From positions 1-14,855 of the forward strand of contig DASUXA010000021.1 of assembly GCA_036378155.1 (NCBI GenBank): 14,855 nt of DNA, in the 5' to 3' direction. Source of the stretch: DASUXA01 sp036378155. Its GTDB lineage: Bacteria; Actinomycetota; Actinomycetes; Mycobacteriales; Micromonosporaceae. Position numbers and translations under genes: made by a program. Each line of letters begins with the position of its first letter. Positions within the stretch are counted from its first letter, which is position 1. The notes beneath the pieces are model-generated. The model saw only the letters and a list, made by a program, of their open reading frames with translations, was not told the origin of the DNA and ran no database searches. Below are positions 6,498 to 14,054 of the stretch, piece by piece.

Positions 6498-7148
6498 CTA
6501 GTTGTTCAGTCCGACCGCGGTCATCCGGCGGGTGTGCTGGTCGGTCAGGCGGCGGAACAGTCCGATGATGCCCGCCTGGTCGGCTGACGCGGCGATCAGT
6601 CCGATCAGCGCCGGTCCCTTCGCAGCGACCGTCTGAGCCTGCGACAACGCCTCGCCGACCAGCCGCCGCGCCCACATCGACAGCCGGTTGGCGACCTTCG
6701 GGTCGTTCGCGATCGCGGCTCGGATCTCCGCCGCGGCGAACTCGTAGTGCCGGGTGTCGTGCAGTACGTCCAGCACCAGGCGCCGGTCCGCCGGGTCGAG
6801 GTAGGTCGCGACCTCGCGGTAGAAGTCGTCGGCGACCGCGTCCCCGACGTACGCCTTGGTGAGCGCCTCCAGCCAGTCCTTCGGCTCGGTGCGGTCGTGG
6901 TAGGTGTCCAGCGCGTCGAGGAACGGTTCGACCGCGGTCTCCGCGTCCGCCCCGAGCGCCGCGAGCCGGTCGGCGAGCCGCCGGTAGTTGCCGATCTCGC
7001 TCGCCGCCATCTCGCACAGTACCGCCCGTCGATGCAGGTCGGGTGCGAGCCGGGCATCCGCCGCCATCCGGTCGAAGGCCTGCAGCTCGCCGTACGCGAG
7101 CAGGGCCAGCAGGTCGATCAGCGCCTCGTTCGACTGCGATTCGGACAC
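6498..7148 (-). CDS. Ferritin-like fold protein, MiaE_2 type
   Basis: A 216-residue all-helical protein of the ferritin-like superfamily, in the actinobacterial group named after MiaE, the tRNA hydroxylase (Pfam MiaE_2; M. tuberculosis Rv3210c at the same locus). Helix motifs include AYGELQAFDRM (E21), CEMAASEIGNYRRLADRL (E46, E51) and LHDTRHYEFAAAEI (D131, H134, E136, E141). The canonical ExxH of a di-iron site is not seen in the second helix, where E51 is followed by N54. DxxH is present at 131-134. Metal binding and tRNA hydroxylation are therefore not assured. GTG 7148 has no Shine-Dalgarno sequence and lies 6 nt from a TAGCCT box, so the mRNA is probably leaderless. It converges on DUF3107 and diverges from the helicase. 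Confidence 0.88.
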   Translation of the reverse strand: MSESQSNEALIDLLALLAYGELQAFDRMAADARLAPDLHRRAVLCEMAASEIGNYRRLADRLAALGADAETAVEPFLDALDTYHDRTEPKDWLEALTKAYVGDAVADDFYREVATYLDPADRRLVLDVLHDTRHYEFAAAEIRAAIANDPKVANRLSMWARRLVGEALSQAQTVAAKGPALIGLIAASADQAGIIGLFRRLTDQHTRRMTAVGLNN

Positions 7149-7154
7149 CAGCGC

Positions 7155-7160
7155 AGGCTA
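7155..7160 (-). promoter_or_regulatory. Candidate -10 box (TAGCCT) for a leaderless ferritin-like transcript
   Basis: On the minus strand TAGCCT ends 6 nt before the GTG start at 7148, with no Shine-Dalgarno between them. This is the same geometry as at 833-838. A -35 element is not evident. Confidence 0.4.
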
Positions 7161-7220
7161 CCGCTGAAGCCCTGCCCGGCGCGCCAGTGACACCTTCAGC
7201 CGTTATCCGGACACAGCGCG

Positions 7221-7417
7221 TATCATTGGGGGGACTGCGGGCGCGACCGGCGCCCGCGACGCGTGCGGCCCGGCACTATCGCGTGTGGCCCGGCGAGCGC
7301 CAGCGGCGCAGGTCAGAGGCCCGCGAGCGCACCGGACGGCAGGTCGCCGCCAGAAGACCGAGCGTCCCCGCGGACCCGCAGCGGACGCTCCCGCGAGAGG
7401 GACCATCCCACATATCC
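7221..7417 (+). promoter_or_regulatory. Putative promoter and long structured leader of the DEAD-box helicase
   Basis: This is the upstream region of the helicase, about 270 bp from the divergent start at 7148. TATCAT (7221-7226) is a fair -10 box, without a clear -35. A transcript from about 7233 would have a leader near 185 nt. It would open with a perfect 8-bp hairpin (arms 7237-7244 and 7250-7257, loop GACCG). A 20-bp-period direct repeat follows (7261-7274 and 7281-7294, one mismatch over 14 bp). I see no convincing gene in it. The best purine-rich site (GAGAGGGA, ending 7402) is 15 nt from the ATG, farther than optimal. Long leaders are known on cold-shock RNA helicase mRNAs; regulation here is inference. 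Confidence 0.35.
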
Positions 7418-9037
7418 ATGGACACAGAAAACACTCAGCGGGCTGACACGACGGCCCGCCCCGCGCCGGTACGCCCGGACAGCCTCACATTCACCGAACT
7501 CGACGTCCGCCCGGAGACCGTCGCCGCGCTCGAGGCGATCGGAATCACCCGGGCGTTCGCCATCCAGGAGTACGCGCTGCCCATCGCGCTACGCGGAGCG
7601 GACCTGATCGGCCAGGCGCCGACCGGTACCGGCAAGACCCTCGGTTTCGGCATTCCCCTGCTGCAGCGGGTCACCGCTCCCGACGAGGGCGCCGACGGAC
7701 TTCCGCAGGCGCTGGTCGTGGTACCGACCCGCGAACTGGGACTGCAGGTCGCCCGTGACATCGAGGCCGCTGGACGTACCCGTGGCGTGCGGGTCCTGCC
7801 CCTGTACGGCGGGGTGGCGTACGAGCCGCAGATCGCCGCGCTGAACAAGGGCGTCGAGATCATCGTGGGTACCCCCGGGCGCCTGCTCGACCTCGCCAAC
7901 CAGCGGCAGTTGCGTCTCGACCGGGTCGGCGCGCTCGTCCTCGACGAGGCGGACCGCATGCTCGACCTGGGCTTCCTCGACGATGTCGAGAAGATCCTGT
8001 CGATGCTGCCGACCGAGCGGCAGACCATGCTGTTCTCGGCGACCATGCCGGACCCGATCGTCGCCCTGGCTCGCCGCTTCCTGCGCAACCCGGTGACGAT
8101 CCACGCGGGTCACGTCGGCGAGTCCGGGCCGTCGCCGCTGACCAAGCAGGTCGTGTACCGCACCCACCCGATGAACAAGATCGAGGTGCTCAGCCGGATC
8201 CTGCAGGCTGAGGGGCGCGGCTTGACGATGATCTTCACCCGTACCAAGCGTGCCGCCGACCGGGTCGCCGAGGACCTCGACTTCCGCGGCTTCGCCGCCG
8301 CGGCGGTACACGGCGACCTCGGGCAGGGCGCCCGGGAACGGGCGCTCCGCGCGTTCCGCACCGGCAAGATCGACGTACTGGTCGCCACCGACGTCGCGGC
8401 CCGTGGTCTGGACGTGTCGGGGGTCACCCACGTGATCAACTACGACTGCCCGGAGGACGCCGAGGCGTACGTCCACCGCATCGGGCGTACCGGGCGAGCC
8501 GGCGCGACCGGCGTGGCGGTCACCTTCGTCGACTGGGAGGACATGCCGCGCTGGCGGCTGATCGACAAGTCGCTGAACCTGGACCTCGGCGAGCCCGCAG
8601 AGACGTACCACACGTCCGACCACCTGTACACCGACCTGGGCATCGACCCGAACGTGACCGGCACCCTGCCCAGTGCCGAGCGCACCCGCGCCGGTCTGTC
8701 GGCGGAGAAGCTCGAGGACATCGAGGGCAAGCGCGGCGGCGGTACCGGTCGCGGACGGCGCAGCCGTGGCGCGCGCGGCGCTCGTGGCTCCCACGGCGGC
8801 GGCAGCGACGTCGAGCAGCCGTCCGAGGATGCGGCGCGACCGGCGCGACGTCGACGCCGCCGCCGGATCGCGGCGGGGCACGACGGCGAGGACGCCGGTA
8901 CCGCGAATCAGGCGAGCGCCGCCGCCGAACCGGCGACGGAACCCGCGGCGAAGCCCCGGCGGCGGCGCCGAGGCGGTCGCGGCTCGGGCAACTCCGGCGC
9001 GGTCGCCGGAGCCGGCGAGGCGGTCGCCGACAACTGA
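7418..9037 (+). CDS. DEAD-box ATP-dependent RNA helicase, RhlE/CsdA-like
   Basis: A 539-residue cytoplasmic RNA helicase with the complete motif set. The Q-motif includes Q50; Walker A is APTGTGKT (67-74). Then come PTREL, TPGR, DEAD (176-179), SAT (207-209), a TRTKRAAD segment, ATDVAARGLDV and HRIGRTGR (353-360). The last 120 or so residues form a low-complexity tail with RGRRSRGARGARG-like and poly-Arg blocks, separated by acidic and Ala-rich spacers. Such basic tails hold RNA and target helicases to ribosomes or degradosomes. The family unwinds short RNA duplexes in rRNA maturation, mRNA decay and cold adaptation. Position beside the ferritin-like and DUF3107 genes matches M. tuberculosis rhlE (Rv3211). 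ATG 7418 is the only plausible in-frame start near the domain edge, although its ribosome binding site is weak. The next gene starts about 50 bp downstream. Confidence 0.95.
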   Translation: MDTENTQRADTTARPAPVRPDSLTFTELDVRPETVAALEAIGITRAFAIQEYALPIALRGADLIGQAPTGTGKTLGFGIPLLQRVTAPDEGADGLPQALVVVPTRELGLQVARDIEAAGRTRGVRVLPLYGGVAYEPQIAALNKGVEIIVGTPGRLLDLANQRQLRLDRVGALVLDEADRMLDLGFLDDVEKILSMLPTERQTMLFSATMPDPIVALARRFLRNPVTIHAGHVGESGPSPLTKQVVYRTHPMNKIEVLSRILQAEGRGLTMIFTRTKRAADRVAEDLDFRGFAAAAVHGDLGQGARERALRAFRTGKIDVLVATDVAARGLDVSGVTHVINYDCPEDAEAYVHRIGRTGRAGATGVAVTFVDWEDMPRWRLIDKSLNLDLGEPAETYHTSDHLYTDLGIDPNVTGTLPSAERTRAGLSAEKLEDIEGKRGGGTGRGRRSRGARGARGSHGGGSDVEQPSEDAARPARRRRRRRIAAGHDGEDAGTANQASAAAEPATEPAAKPRRRRRGGRGSGNSGAVAGAGEAVADN

Positions 9038-9085
9038 CGATCATGCGACACGGCGGGTGTGCGGGCGCGTGAGACAGTGTCCGGC

Positions 9086-10114
9086 GTGGACACAGCACAC
9101 GACGTTCTCATCGCGCTCGCCCGCCGGTACGCGTTCGGCGAGGTAGCCGCCCTGGTCAGCGCCGGCGCCGGCGGCGAGGCCCTGACCACCCGCACCGCCG
9201 CGCAGGTCCAGCAACTGTGCGCCTTCGGGCAACGGCTGCTCGACCTGGACGCCGAAGACTTCGGCAACCCGGACGCCGCCACCGACGCGAACATCGACGC
9301 GAGCATGGCCGACCGGGTCAGCGGCGACGCGGTACCCGCCGAACTGCTGCACCGGGCGCTGGCGTGCCGGATGCCGCAGCGCCCGGACGAGCGGCGGCGC
9401 GGCGCGCTGGGCTCGCTACGCCCGGCGTACCGGCTGCTGCTGGAGGTCATCGACGCCCGGTGGCGGCGGCGCGAGACCGCCGCGCTGGTCGCGGCCGTAC
9501 ACATCACCAGCGAATACCTTCCGCTGTTGGCGTGGGAGTCGGTGCTGGGGCACGCGGGCGACCCGGCTCGGCTCGCCGCCGACGTGAAGCGCGACGGCAG
9601 CGCGTGGGGCGACTTCGACGACGAGCAGTGTCCACACACCAGGGCCGAGAAGGCGGCGGCGAAACACGCGCTGCGCGCGCCGCGCGAGGCTCCCGCCGGC
9701 TGGCGCTCGTACCTCGACCGGCAGCACAGCCACGTCGCGCACGCCCTCGCGGTGTGCGCCGCCGAGTGCCCCCGGCCCTGCTCGGTACTCACCGGGTGGG
9801 ACAAGGAGCAGCAGGCGCTGCTGGAGGACCGGTGCCGCGTCGTCATGGCGTACATCGACTCCCCGATCGTGCGGCTGCGGCACACCGCGCCGGTCGGGCA
9901 CGGGTTCGGAGTACCGTCGCCGCGCGAAGTCACCACCGCGTGGGCACACACCCGCGAGGCGTTGGCGCACCTGGCTCCGGCGGTACGCGCCGACGACGGG
10001 TTCCCGCTGCCCGGGCTGCCGACCCTGTTCAGCGACCTGGCTGGCGCACCGGTGACGCCGGACACCCTGCTCGCGGACACCGCTGCCGCGCTGGTCGGGG
10101 CGCTCGGCGAGTAG
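9086..10114 (+). CDS. Unknown protein with a His/Cys cluster
   Basis: A protein of about 342 residues that I do not recognise. It is mostly helical and Ala/Arg-rich, without signal peptide or membrane segment. The central part holds a conspicuous set of potential metal ligands: C182 and H184 (CPH), H214, H216 and H219, then C224, C228 and C232 spaced C-x3-C-x3-C, and C250. This spacing differs from radical SAM (C-x3-C-x2-C), so a zinc or iron-sulfur site is possible but unproven. Three GTG starts in frame (9059, 9077, 9086) all lack a clear Shine-Dalgarno sequence. The last is preferred because hydrophobic helix-forming sequence (TAHDVLIALARRYAFGE) begins right after it. It follows the helicase by about 50 bp on the same strand and may be co-transcribed. 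Confidence 0.75.
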   Translation: MDTAHDVLIALARRYAFGEVAALVSAGAGGEALTTRTAAQVQQLCAFGQRLLDLDAEDFGNPDAATDANIDASMADRVSGDAVPAELLHRALACRMPQRPDERRRGALGSLRPAYRLLLEVIDARWRRRETAALVAAVHITSEYLPLLAWESVLGHAGDPARLAADVKRDGSAWGDFDDEQCPHTRAEKAAAKHALRAPREAPAGWRSYLDRQHSHVAHALAVCAAECPRPCSVLTGWDKEQQALLEDRCRVVMAYIDSPIVRLRHTAPVGHGFGVPSPREVTTAWAHTREALAHLAPAVRADDGFPLPGLPTLFSDLAGAPVTPDTLLADTAAALVGALGE

Positions 10115-10123
10115 CACCGGTAC

Positions 10124-10192
10124 GGCGGGACCCCGGTCGGCGCGTCGGTCCGCCGACTCGACGGCTGTTCCGGGGTCCCGGACCGTCCCGCC
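10124..10192 (+). promoter_or_regulatory. Highly structured intergenic segment, terminator or leader element
   Basis: Starts 10 bp after the stop of the His/Cys-cluster gene and ends 16 bp before the MBL gene. Arms 10126-10136 and 10170-10180 form a perfect 11-bp stem. The enclosed 33 nt can fold again (10137-10142 with 10151-10156). The left arm can instead pair with 10185-10192 (GGCGGGAC at 10124-10131 with GTCCCGCC), so two pairings exclude each other. There is no U-tract. It may be a terminator of the upstream gene, or an attenuator-like leader for the MBL-FAD pair. Confidence 0.5.
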
Positions 10193-10208
10193 TTGGAACA
10201 ATGGACCG

Positions 10209-11225
10209 ATGTTCGATCCGCACCGGGTGGGCCAGGATCTGGACCAGGCACGTCGCACCTTCGGCGGGCGGAACTGGCCGAAGACGTTCAGCGACCGGCT
10301 GACCTCGCCGCTGCCGGGCGGCTGGGACGTGGTACGGATGCTGCGCGAGATGCCGAACGGGCGCGCGCTCGCCGACGTCGCCCGCATCCCGGTCACGCCC
10401 AGGGCGGCGCTGCCACCGGCCGAGCCCGGTACCACGGACGTCACCTGGATCGGACACGCCACGTTCGTGGTGCGGATCGGCGGGCTGACCATCCTCACCG
10501 ATCCGGTGTGGTCGCGACGCATTCCGGGGGTACGCCCCCGGCTCACCCCGCCCGGCGTCCCACTCGACGGGATCGGTCGCATCGACGCGGTCGTCATCTC
10601 GCACAACCACTACGACCACCTGGACGCTCCGACGATCCGTCGGCTGCCCAGGGACGTCCCCGTGTTCGTACCGGCGATGCTCGGCTGGTGGTTCCGGCGC
10701 CGCAACTTCCGCCAGGTGATCGAACTGGACTGGTGGGAGTCGGTACCGCTGGGCGAGGTGGACGTCGACTTCGTGCCGGCGCACCACTGGAGCCGACGCA
10801 CCCTCACCGATACCTGCAAGTCGCTCTGGGGCGGATGGATCTTCACCGCCCGGCGCGACTCGGCTGTCGGGTACGCCGACACGCGCGTCTACTTCGCCGG
10901 GGACACCGGGTACGGGCACTGGTTCACCGACATCGGGGCGCGGTACCCCGGCATCGACCTCGCCCTCATGCCGGTCGGCGCGTACGAGCCCAACTGGTTC
11001 ATGAAGCCGGTGCACATGAACCCGCAGGAGGCGGTACGAGCCTGCGACGACCTCGGCGCGCGGCGGATGGCGACCATGCATTGGGGTACGTTCCTGCTCT
11101 CCGCCGAGCCGCTGCTGGACCCGGTCGACACGGCGGTCGAGGCGTGGACAGCCGCCGGACGGTCCCGCGACGACCTGTGGGACCTGGCGGTCGGCGAGTC
11201 GCGGGCGTTGCCGCCGGCCGGATGA
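10209..11225 (+). CDS. MBL-fold metal-dependent hydrolase, NAPE-PLD type
   Basis: A 338-residue metallo-beta-lactamase-fold protein of the N-acyl-phosphatidylethanolamine phospholipase D-like branch. Ligand motifs are in order: WIGHATF near 80-86, HNHYDH at 132-137 (H132, H134, D136, H137), H192 or H193 (PAHHWS), D232 in FAGDTGYG, MPVGAYEP at 254-261, and H291 in MHWGTF. This is the complete set for a two-metal site. Relatives cleave phosphodiester or other ester bonds in lipid-like substrates, but the family is broad and the substrate here is not known. There is no signal peptide. The start ATG 10209 has no good Shine-Dalgarno; an AACAAT box 6 nt upstream may make it leaderless. Its TGA overlaps the ATG of the FAD oxidoreductase gene (ATGA), so the two are translationally coupled. 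Confidence 0.92.
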   Translation: MFDPHRVGQDLDQARRTFGGRNWPKTFSDRLTSPLPGGWDVVRMLREMPNGRALADVARIPVTPRAALPPAEPGTTDVTWIGHATFVVRIGGLTILTDPVWSRRIPGVRPRLTPPGVPLDGIGRIDAVVISHNHYDHLDAPTIRRLPRDVPVFVPAMLGWWFRRRNFRQVIELDWWESVPLGEVDVDFVPAHHWSRRTLTDTCKSLWGGWIFTARRDSAVGYADTRVYFAGDTGYGHWFTDIGARYPGIDLALMPVGAYEPNWFMKPVHMNPQEAVRACDDLGARRMATMHWGTFLLSAEPLLDPVDTAVEAWTAAGRSRDDLWDLAVGESRALPPAG

Positions 11226-12763
11226 CCGACCGGCTGTCCCGTGCCGTCGCGGCCGCCCTCGGGGTACGGCCGCACCTGCTGGTCCGGCCGCGCGCCGACC
11301 TGCCGCCGACGCTGACCGAGCCGTCCGACGCCGTCGTCGTCGGCGGCGGACCCGCCGGCGTGTCCGCCGCGGTCGTACTCGCCGAGCGGGGCATGCGCGT
11401 CACGCTGCTCGAAGCGTCGGACCACCTGGGCGGCCGGGTCGCGGCGTGGCCGCATCGGCTGCCGGACGGTACGACGCAGTGGGTCGAACACGGCTTCCAC
11501 GCGTTCTTCCGGCAGTACTACACGCTGCGGGCGATCCTGCGACGCGTCGATCCCGAACTCGGCTTCCTGCGTACCCTCCCGTCCTATCCGGTGACGTCGC
11601 GACAGTGGCCGGAGGAGGACTTCGCCGGGCTTCCGCCCGCGCCGCCGCTGAGCCTGTTCGCCCTGCTGGTGCGATCGCCGAGCGTACGCCTCGCCGATCT
11701 GCGCCGGATGGACGGCGCGGCGGCGCTGCCGCTGCTGCGGTACGACCCGGTCGAGACGTACCGCGAACTGGACGGGCGTACCGCTCGCGAACTGCTGGAC
11801 GCGACGAGGCTGCCGGACCGGGCGCGCGCCGTGCTGTTCGAGGTCTTCGCCCGGTCCTTCTTCAACGCCGAGGACGACCTGTCGGCCGCGGAACTCGTCG
11901 CGATGTTCCACTTCTACTTCCTCGGCAATCCGGAGGGGCTGACCATCGACGCGCCGGTCGAGGACCACGCCACCTGCCTGTGGCGCCCGTTGGCGAGGTA
12001 CCTGGAGGACCGCGGCGCGACGGTGGCGACCGGTACCGCCGCGACCACGCTGGCTCCCGAACCGGACGGCCGCTGGCGGGTCGAAACCGGGGACGCAGCG
12101 CGGTACACCGCCCGGCACCTGGTACTGGCGACCGATGTCCCCGGCCTCGCCACCCTGCTCGCCGGGTCCCCGGAGGCGACCGCCGCCGCGCCGCGACTCG
12201 CCCGCCAGGTCGCCGCGCAGCGCCCCGCCGCCCCGTACGCGGTGACCCGACTCTGGTTGGACCGTGACGTGTCCCCCGACCGGGCGGTGTTCACCGGCGT
12301 GACCCGGGAGGCGACTCTGGACTCGATCACCTGCTACCACCGGCTCGAGCGGCAGAGCGCCGAATGGGCATCGGGTACCGGCGGGTCCGTGGTGGAACTG
12401 CACTCGTATGCGACGGACGCGACCGACCCGGCACAGGCGACCGCGCGGATGCGTGCCGAACTGGGGGCGCTGTGGCCGGAGACAGCCGACGTCCGCGCCG
12501 TCCACGTCGACGCGAGGATGGGCGGGCTCGCACCGGGGTTCCCACCCGGTGGCTGGGCGCAACGACCCGCAGTGCTCACCGACGCGCGTGGCGTCCGACT
12601 CGCCGGTGACTGGCTGCGTCTGCCGTTCTGCGCGGGGCTGATGGAACGGGCGGCGCTGTCCGGGGTACTGGCCGCGAACGACGTGCTGGCGGAGGAGCGG
12701 GTGTCCGCCGAGCCGGTCCGGGGCGTCCCCCAGCGTTCGGTGACGGTGCGGGGTCGCCGGTGA
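11222..12763 (+). CDS. FAD-dependent amine-oxidase-type oxidoreductase, CrtU-like
   Basis: A 513-residue flavoprotein. The Rossmann dinucleotide motif VVVGGGPAGVSAA lies near 38-49, followed by the acidic strand end LLEASDHLGGR (62-72). A C-terminal FAD-binding segment, LAGDWLRLPFCAGLMERAALSG, falls at about 460-481. The EHGFHAFFRQYY stretch (89-100) resembles the carotene desaturase/methyltransferase CrtU (isorenieratene synthase) and related carotenoid oxidoreductases. The general class is sure; the carotenoid substrate is inferred. No phytoene synthase, cyclase or desaturase gene lies within the window, so this may be a detached paralogue acting on another isoprenoid. Its start codon overlaps the MBL stop, and no separate Shine-Dalgarno is needed if the two are coupled. 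It converges on the S53 peptidase gene with 54 bp between stops. Confidence 0.88.
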   Translation: MTDRLSRAVAAALGVRPHLLVRPRADLPPTLTEPSDAVVVGGGPAGVSAAVVLAERGMRVTLLEASDHLGGRVAAWPHRLPDGTTQWVEHGFHAFFRQYYTLRAILRRVDPELGFLRTLPSYPVTSRQWPEEDFAGLPPAPPLSLFALLVRSPSVRLADLRRMDGAAALPLLRYDPVETYRELDGRTARELLDATRLPDRARAVLFEVFARSFFNAEDDLSAAELVAMFHFYFLGNPEGLTIDAPVEDHATCLWRPLARYLEDRGATVATGTAATTLAPEPDGRWRVETGDAARYTARHLVLATDVPGLATLLAGSPEATAAAPRLARQVAAQRPAAPYAVTRLWLDRDVSPDRAVFTGVTREATLDSITCYHRLERQSAEWASGTGGSVVELHSYATDATDPAQATARMRAELGALWPETADVRAVHVDARMGGLAPGFPPGGWAQRPAVLTDARGVRLAGDWLRLPFCAGLMERAALSGVLAANDVLAEERVSAEPVRGVPQRSVTVRGRR

Positions 12764-12817
12764 GACATGGGCGGGGCGTCGCGCGCCGGGCCCCTGGTGT
12801 TGGTGGAGCTGGGTGGA

Positions 12818-14014
12818 TCAGAAGGCGCCGGTGCCGTTCGGGGTACCGAGGCCCGTCGGGCCGTCCCAGCCGGTACGAGCGGTGCACAGCTGCGACGGGG
12901 AGCACGAGCCGTTGGAGCCCGAGGTCACGTCGAACAGCGAGCTCGCGTGGCTGTACGGGTAGTTGTTGTCGATGCTCGACGCGTTGCCGGCGAGGCCGAA
13001 CACGCTGGCGATGATCGGCGACGCGACGCTGGTGCCACCGAACACGAGCCAGCCGGACAGACCCTGGTACGCGGTGCTGTCGTAGACCGCGACACCGGTG
13101 TTCGGGTCGGCGACCGCGGACACGTCCGCGACAGCGCGGTTCGAGCAGCCGGTGTTGACCGACGCCTGCCCGGACAGCGGGGCGTTGTACGACGAGCAGC
13201 CGCTACCCGCGCCGCTCCACACCGTCTCGTTCCAGCCGCGGGTGTTGTTCGCGCGGGTCAGCGAGGTGCCGCCGACCGCGGTCACGTAGTGCGACGACGC
13301 CGGGTACTCGGTGCCGTAGCCGCTGTCACCGGAGCTCACGGTCACCGCGATGCCCGGGTGGTTGTAGTACGAGCCGTAGTTCGAGTCCGAGGCGTCCGAA
13401 CCGCCGTAGCTGTTGCTGATCGCGTTCGCGCCCAGCTTGGCGGCCTCGTTGACAGCCGCGCCCAGGTTCGCGAACGAGTTGCTGCTCGCCTCGACCAGCA
13501 GGATGTGGCAGTTCGGGCAGATCGCCGAGACCATGTCGAGGTCGAGGGAGATCTCCTGAGCCCAGCCGCCGTTCTTACGCGGGTACGTGGTGCCGCCGTT
13601 CTGGTCGACCTTACGGAAGCAGCCGTTCGCCGTGGTGCACGCCGGCAGGCCGTACTGGCTGCGGTAGACAGCGAGGTCGGACTCGGCGGTCGGGTCGTCG
13701 TAGGCGTCCACGATCGCGATCGTCTGGCCGGAGCCGGCGGTCGACGACGGGAGCTTGTAGGCGGACTGAAGGTCGGCCGGACCGTAGCCGGACGGGGTGG
13801 CGTTCGGCTGGACGCCCTTCAGCGGCTTGATGTCGGTGCGGACGACGGCCATACAGGACGCTTCGCCGGCGAGCGCAGCCGGGCACGAGTGCATGGTGGC
13901 GTGCGCTACACCGGTGGGCGACGGAGCCGCCTGCGCCGGGTTCGCGAAAGCCAGCCACGACGCCACGGCGGTAGCCGCGACGGCGACACCGGCCATGCGA
14001 CGGGAGACGCGCAT
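12818..14014 (-). CDS. Secreted S53 (sedolisin-type) serine peptidase without large pro-domain
   Basis: A 398-residue exported protein. A signal peptide with Arg at 2, 5 and 6, a hydrophobic core and AQA|A cleavage near 29-30 precedes the mature enzyme. Sedolisin catalytic residues are visible: E154 and D158 in WAQEISLDLD, oxyanion D230 in SSGDSGYG, and nucleophile S329 in GGTSVASP. The terminal TGWDGPTGLGTPNG loop is the usual calcium site. Family members cleave proteins at acidic pH and normally carry a pro-domain of about 150-200 residues. Here only about 45 residues separate the signal peptide from the GYGPADLQSAY start of the catalytic domain. Several Cys (C44, C54, C126, C132, C166, C169, C273, C290, C371, C377) suggest disulfides. 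GGGAGGG stands 6 nt before ATG 14014. It lies downstream of livM but seems to have its own promoter. Confidence 0.95.
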   Translation of the reverse strand: MRVSRRMAGVAVAATAVASWLAFANPAQAAPSPTGVAHATMHSCPAALAGEASCMAVVRTDIKPLKGVQPNATPSGYGPADLQSAYKLPSSTAGSGQTIAIVDAYDDPTAESDLAVYRSQYGLPACTTANGCFRKVDQNGGTTYPRKNGGWAQEISLDLDMVSAICPNCHILLVEASSNSFANLGAAVNEAAKLGANAISNSYGGSDASDSNYGSYYNHPGIAVTVSSGDSGYGTEYPASSHYVTAVGGTSLTRANNTRGWNETVWSGAGSGCSSYNAPLSGQASVNTGCSNRAVADVSAVADPNTGVAVYDSTAYQGLSGWLVFGGTSVASPIIASVFGLAGNASSIDNNYPYSHASSLFDVTSGSNGSCSPSQLCTARTGWDGPTGLGTPNGTGAF

Positions 14015-14054
14015 AGGAAACCCTCCCAGGGGTTGGGGAGTTGACTTGCCGAGG

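Noticed and set aside
5359..7017. 552-codon minus-strand open frame across TetR and DUF3107
   Set aside because: It is antisense to two clearly recognised genes and the 3' part of its frame shadows the ferritin-like gene. Composition is Arg-rich without domains.
7043..7417. 125-residue N-terminal extension of the helicase
   Set aside because: It overlaps the divergent ferritin-like gene and has Arg/Ala/Pro composition without conserved sequence. The helicase domain starts naturally after ATG 7418.
10193..11221. Upstream extension of the FAD oxidoreductase frame (open from 10193) as one 856-codon gene
   Set aside because: The sequence before 11222 in that frame is Arg/Pro-rich shadow of the MBL gene, which has complete metal-binding motifs in its own frame. 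The ATGA overlap marks the real start.
12773..12794. GGGGC/GCCCC inverted repeat between the FAD and S53 genes as terminator
   Set aside because: Only 5 bp of stem with a 12-nt loop and no U-tract. In DNA of this GC content it is expected by chance.
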